This document shows, in pieces, positions 11,901 through 14,733 of a stretch of 14,733 nucleotides of DNA; the stretch's first letter is position 1, and each line of letters opens with the position of its first letter. A program made the position numbers and the translations under genes. This stretch comes from Microbacterium sp. (GTDB lineage Bacteria; Actinomycetota; Actinomycetes; Actinomycetales; Microbacteriaceae). The DNA lies in NCBI GenBank assembly GCA_031286555.1, contig JAITUD010000447.1, forward strand, positions 1 to 14,733, given 5' to 3'. The notes beneath the pieces were generated by a model. It saw nothing but the letters and a program-made list of their open reading frames with translations, made no database searches and was not told the DNA's origin.

Positions 11901-14018
11901 TCAATTGCCGGTGGATGCCGCGGTCAGGTCGTAGACCGTGACGCCGCCGACGGTCTTGGCGGTGAAGTTCGCCTCGACCCAGGACTGGATCTCGGAGTTC
12001 CCGCCGCCCATACCCATGCCGCCTCCGGCGATGAAGTAATGGATGCGGCCATCGTCGACGTACTGCTGGAACTGCTCGAGTGTCGGCGACGGGTCGCTGC
12101 CGTTGAAGCCTCCGATCGGCATCACCGCGTCGCCCGTGGCGAGCTGGTACCCGGCAGCGGACTGCGAACCGATGGTCGCCGCGACCCAGGTGTACTTCGA
12201 GGCGTCCTTCTCGAGCAGAGCCTGCAGCTCGGAGTCGACGGTGGACGCTTCGAGCAGACCGCCGGCGCCACCCCGCATGCCGCCTTCGGAGCCCCCGGGC
12301 ATTCCGCCTTCGAAGCCGCCCGGCATCGTCGGAGGCGTTCCGACGTTCTGGCCGCCGCCAGTCTGGCCGCTGCCGTTCTGGCCGCCGCCGTTCCCACCCG
12401 GGAACCCGCCGCCCGGCATCCCGCCCTGCGTGCCGCCGGAGCCGCCCTGGCCCCCGCCGAATCCGCCGTCGCCGCCGAACCCGCCGCCCCCGCCACCTGG
12501 TCCGCCGCCGAAGCCGCCCATCCCGCCCTGCACCGACGGGCCCGCGGTCACGATCGACCCGGCGTGCCCGGTGCCGACCGTCTGCAGCGTGTATGCCGCC
12601 GGAGCCAGCAGGCCGCCGACGATCAGCGCCGCGGCGGCCGACGCGGTGAGCAGCCGCGAGCGCGGCGACAGCAGCACGAGCGCAGCGCCGGCGACCGACA
12701 CCACGAGCACGACCACCTTCAGCCACGGCATCCAGCTGCTGGAGCGCTCCAGCAGGACCCATGCCCAGCCGGCCGTGACCAACGCGGTCGCCGCGAGCAG
12801 GATGCGGGTCCACAGCCGCGCCCGGTGAGCGAACACGACCACGGCGCTCGCACCGAGCAGACCCGCCAGCGGCGCCGCGAGCGCGACGGTGTAGTAGGCG
12901 TGGAAGATCCCGGCCATGAAGCTGAACGCGAGCATCGTCACGACCAGCCAGCCGGCGAATGCGACCAGCAGGATGCGCCTCGGGTCGCGCCGCGGGGCTC
13001 GCCCGATCAGCACCATGGCGCCGACGAACAGGATCAGCGCGGCCGGGATCAGCCAGGAGATCTGACCGCCGATCTCGTTCAGGAACAGTCGGAACAGCCC
13101 GGTCTCGCCCCACATCCCGCCGCCGGCGCGCCCTCCGCCACCGCCGACGCTCCCGGTCTCGTCGCCGGTGATGCGCCCGAGCCCGTTGTACCCGAACGTC
13201 AGCTCGAGGAAGCTGTTGCTCTGCGAGCCGCCGATGTACGGACGAGCGGATGCCGGCACCAGCTCGACGACCGCGACCCACCAGCCCGCCGACACGATCA
13301 CCGCGCCGAGAGCCGCGAGCAGGTGCCAGAGCCGCTTCAGCATCGGCGCTCCGGCGAACGCGAAGTACACGCCGGCCAGCACCGGCAGCACGAGGAAGGC
13401 CTGCAGCTGCTTGGTGAGGAACCCGAACCCGACGGCGACGCCGGCCAGCAGCAGCCAGCGCAACTGTCCCTTGTCGATCGCGCGCAGTGTCAGCGCCACC
13501 GACGCGGTGAGCAGCAGGAGCAGAAGTGCGTCGGGGTTGTTGAACCGGAACATCAGCGCGGCCACCGGGGTGAGCGCGAAGATCCCCGTCGACAGCAGCG
13601 CGGCGCCCGCCCCGAAGCGCCGCCGCACCGTGAACAGGACGATCGCCGCGGTCGCGACGCCCATCAGCGCCTGCGGCAGCAGGATGCTCCAGGAGCTGAG
13701 CCCGAACACCCGCGCCGACAGCTCCATCACCCACAGCGAGGCCGGCGGCTTGTCGACGGTGATCGAGTTGCCGGCATCCGATGATCCGTAGAAGAACGCG
13801 ACCCAGTTCTGCGTGCCCGCCTGCACGGCGGCCGAGTAGAACGCGTTCGCCCAGCCGCTCGCGGCGAGGTTCCAGACGTACAGGATGCCGGTGAGCAGCA
13901 GGGCGCCGGCGTACGCCGGGGCCTCCCAACGGGCACGGGCACGCGCCGCGGGCAGCGCGTCCGCTGCGGGCGGTGCCGGGGCGAACCCGGCGGGCACGGG
14001 AAGTGATGCGGTGGTCAT
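11901..14018 (-). CDS. GT39-type polyprenyl-phosphate-dependent glycosyltransferase with glycine-rich loop
   Basis: The 705-residue product is a multi-span membrane enzyme of the ArnT/PMT-like family 39, which moves a sugar from a polyprenyl-phosphate carrier onto an acceptor on the outer face of the membrane. A cytoplasmic proline/alanine-rich tail (1-30) precedes the first span; the outer loop holds YGSSDAGNSITVDKPPASLW with Asp89 in the DKPP motif typical of the family; RFNNPDALL (158-166) and about ten further hydrophobic segments follow to residue 480. Next comes a glycine-rich stretch (about 498-587) and a soluble C-terminal domain (588-705) with IHYFIAGGGMGMGGG. A second short Gly run (292-301) lies in another outer loop. 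The frame is open far upstream, but ATG 14018 is right: it overlaps the upstream stop (ATGA) and has AGGAGG 10 bp before it. Acceptor (protein, lipid or polymer) unknown. Confidence 0.92.
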   Translation of the reverse strand: MTTASLPVPAGFAPAPPAADALPAARARARWEAPAYAGALLLTGILYVWNLAASGWANAFYSAAVQAGTQNWVAFFYGSSDAGNSITVDKPPASLWVMELSARVFGLSSWSILLPQALMGVATAAIVLFTVRRRFGAGAALLSTGIFALTPVAALMFRFNNPDALLLLLLTASVALTLRAIDKGQLRWLLLAGVAVGFGFLTKQLQAFLVLPVLAGVYFAFAGAPMLKRLWHLLAALGAVIVSAGWWVAVVELVPASARPYIGGSQSNSFLELTFGYNGLGRITGDETGSVGGGGGRAGGGMWGETGLFRLFLNEIGGQISWLIPAALILFVGAMVLIGRAPRRDPRRILLVAFAGWLVVTMLAFSFMAGIFHAYYTVALAAPLAGLLGASAVVVFAHRARLWTRILLAATALVTAGWAWVLLERSSSWMPWLKVVVLVVSVAGAALVLLSPRSRLLTASAAAALIVGGLLAPAAYTLQTVGTGHAGSIVTAGPSVQGGMGGFGGGPGGGGGGFGGDGGFGGGQGGSGGTQGGMPGGGFPGGNGGGQNGSGQTGGGQNVGTPPTMPGGFEGGMPGGSEGGMRGGAGGLLEASTVDSELQALLEKDASKYTWVAATIGSQSAAGYQLATGDAVMPIGGFNGSDPSPTLEQFQQYVDDGRIHYFIAGGGMGMGGGNSEIQSWVEANFTAKTVGGVTVYDLTAASTGN

Positions 14019-14733
14019 GAGCGGTTCGCCTCCTGAGCGATCATCTGGTGTCTGGTGGACAGGGTCTCGACGCGCGTCTCGGGCGGTGGACCGCCCCGCC
14101 CACGGTCGCGGAACACCCACAGCCGCAGCATCGCGAAGCGCAGCACGGTGGCGACCAGGTTGGCGCCGGTGAGCACGCCGACCTCGAGCAGCGGGCTCGG
14201 ATCCGGGTCGGCGGCGTGCAGCAGCACGAGCGATCCCGAGGTCAGCGCCCACGCCATGCCGAACACGACCAGCCCCTGCAGGTGGTGCGTGGCGACGCGG
14301 GATCGGCCGCGGATGCCGAACGTGAACCGTCTGTTCGCCGCCGTGTTCGCGATCGCGGTGGTCAGCAGGGCGAGGAAGTTCGCCGCCTGCGCGGAGAGGA
14401 ATGTCTGGAACAGCAGATACACGAGCGCATAGGCCGCGGTGGAGAGCACCCCGATCACGCCGAAGCGCAGCACCTGGGCGAGGAGCGGCACCGGCGGCTG
14501 CTCGAAGGGATGCCGGCCGAGGTCGCGATAGATCTCGTCCACGGGCACCCGGCCGCGTGCGAGGCTCAGCCCGACCCGGGCCATCCCCTTCAGATCCTCG
14601 GTCGCCGTGGCGACGACGTCGACCGAGCTGTGCGGGTCGTCGATCCAGTCCACCGGCACCTCGTGGATGCGCAGCCCCGCCCGCTCGGCCAGGATCAGCA
14701 GCTCGGTGTCGAAGAACCAGTTGTCGTCCTCGA
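14015..14733 (-). CDS. GT2 glycosyltransferase fused to GtrA domain (5' end outside window)
   Basis: The minus-strand frame is open to the window edge; 238 C-terminal residues are visible. They begin in a family 2 glycosyltransferase domain with EDDNWFFDTELLILAERAGLRIHEVPVDWIDDP, characteristic of polyprenyl-phosphate sugar synthases, and continue into a GtrA domain with four spans (VLRFGVIGVLSTAAYALVYLLF, NFLALLTTAIANTAANRRFTF, GLVVFGMAWALTSGSLVLL, GVLTGANLVATVLRFAMLRLWVF). The GT2 part would transfer a sugar such as mannose or glucose from its nucleotide form to polyprenyl phosphate on the inner face; GtrA is thought to aid its movement outward. The downstream GT39 enzyme, whose start overlaps this stop, is the likely user. 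GTG 14659 is only an internal codon, not the start. The ending TGA is 14017-14015. Confidence 0.92.
   Translation of the reverse strand, partial: EDDNWFFDTELLILAERAGLRIHEVPVDWIDDPHSSVDVVATATEDLKGMARVGLSLARGRVPVDEIYRDLGRHPFEQPPVPLLAQVLRFGVIGVLSTAAYALVYLLFQTFLSAQAANFLALLTTAIANTAANRRFTFGIRGRSRVATHHLQGLVVFGMAWALTSGSLVLLHAADPDPSPLLEVGVLTGANLVATVLRFAMLRLWVFRDRGRGGPPPETRVETLSTRHQMIAQEANRS

Noticed and set aside
12255..12530. Glycine-rich coding region as a CRISPR or tandem DNA repeat
   Set aside because: Units are irregular in length and sequence and stay in the GT39 frame; there are no constant repeats with unique spacers.
12039..13784. Plus-strand frame (581 codons) opposite the GT39 gene
   Set aside because: Shadow of the membrane protein; His/Gln/Arg-rich text with no domain.

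Overview
The window looks like a chromosomal stretch of a high-GC actinomycete, most likely a Microbacteriaceae member close to Microbacterium. The basis is roughly 70% GC, start codons that seem to sit directly on transcription starts, a TrcRS-like two-component pair, a GAP/SfLAP-type exporter, a GT2-GtrA plus GT39 pair, and heavy use of the word GCATCC/GGATGC. This is inference from sequence character; no rRNA or other marker gene is present.

Layout. 1-390 (+) is the 3' end of a flotillin-like SPFH gene. It meets a minus-strand pair (929-450 unknown protein; 1561-932 VOC/glyoxalase-like protein) across a perfect 16-bp hairpin. 1639-4164 (+) is the DEVH helicase HrpB, followed by a possible 41-residue membrane peptide. 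5849-4357 (-) is a two-gene ABC-2 exporter. 5931-6197 (+) is a small GlsB/YeaQ-type membrane protein. 7712-6216 (-) is an iron-sulfur L-serine dehydratase gene (sdaA) broken by one in-frame TAG. 8452-7778 (-) is a GAP/SfLAP-family membrane protein. 8569-9432 (+) is a secreted endonuclease/exonuclease/phosphatase-fold protein. 11674-9480 (-) is an OmpR-type response regulator and its histidine kinase. 14733-11901 (-) is a GT2-GtrA glycosyltransferase (cut by the window edge) overlapping a GT39-type glycosyltransferase with a long glycine-rich loop.

How the genes work together. Three pairs have 4-bp stop/start overlaps and are probably translationally coupled: ABC ATPase/permease, regulator/kinase, and GT2-GtrA/GT39. 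The last pair makes biochemical sense: the GT2 protein would load a sugar onto a polyprenyl phosphate, the GtrA part may help move it across the membrane, and the GT39 enzyme would use it on the outer face. Several minus-strand genes have a TANNNT or TTGACC/CACTAT promoter placed so that transcription would begin at the start codon.

I found no defence system, mobile element, CRISPR array, tRNA or rRNA. The most notable points are the amber codon in sdaA, the leaderless-promoter pattern, the glycine-rich loop of the GT39 protein, and the over-represented GCATCC word. None amounts to a clear undescribed system.
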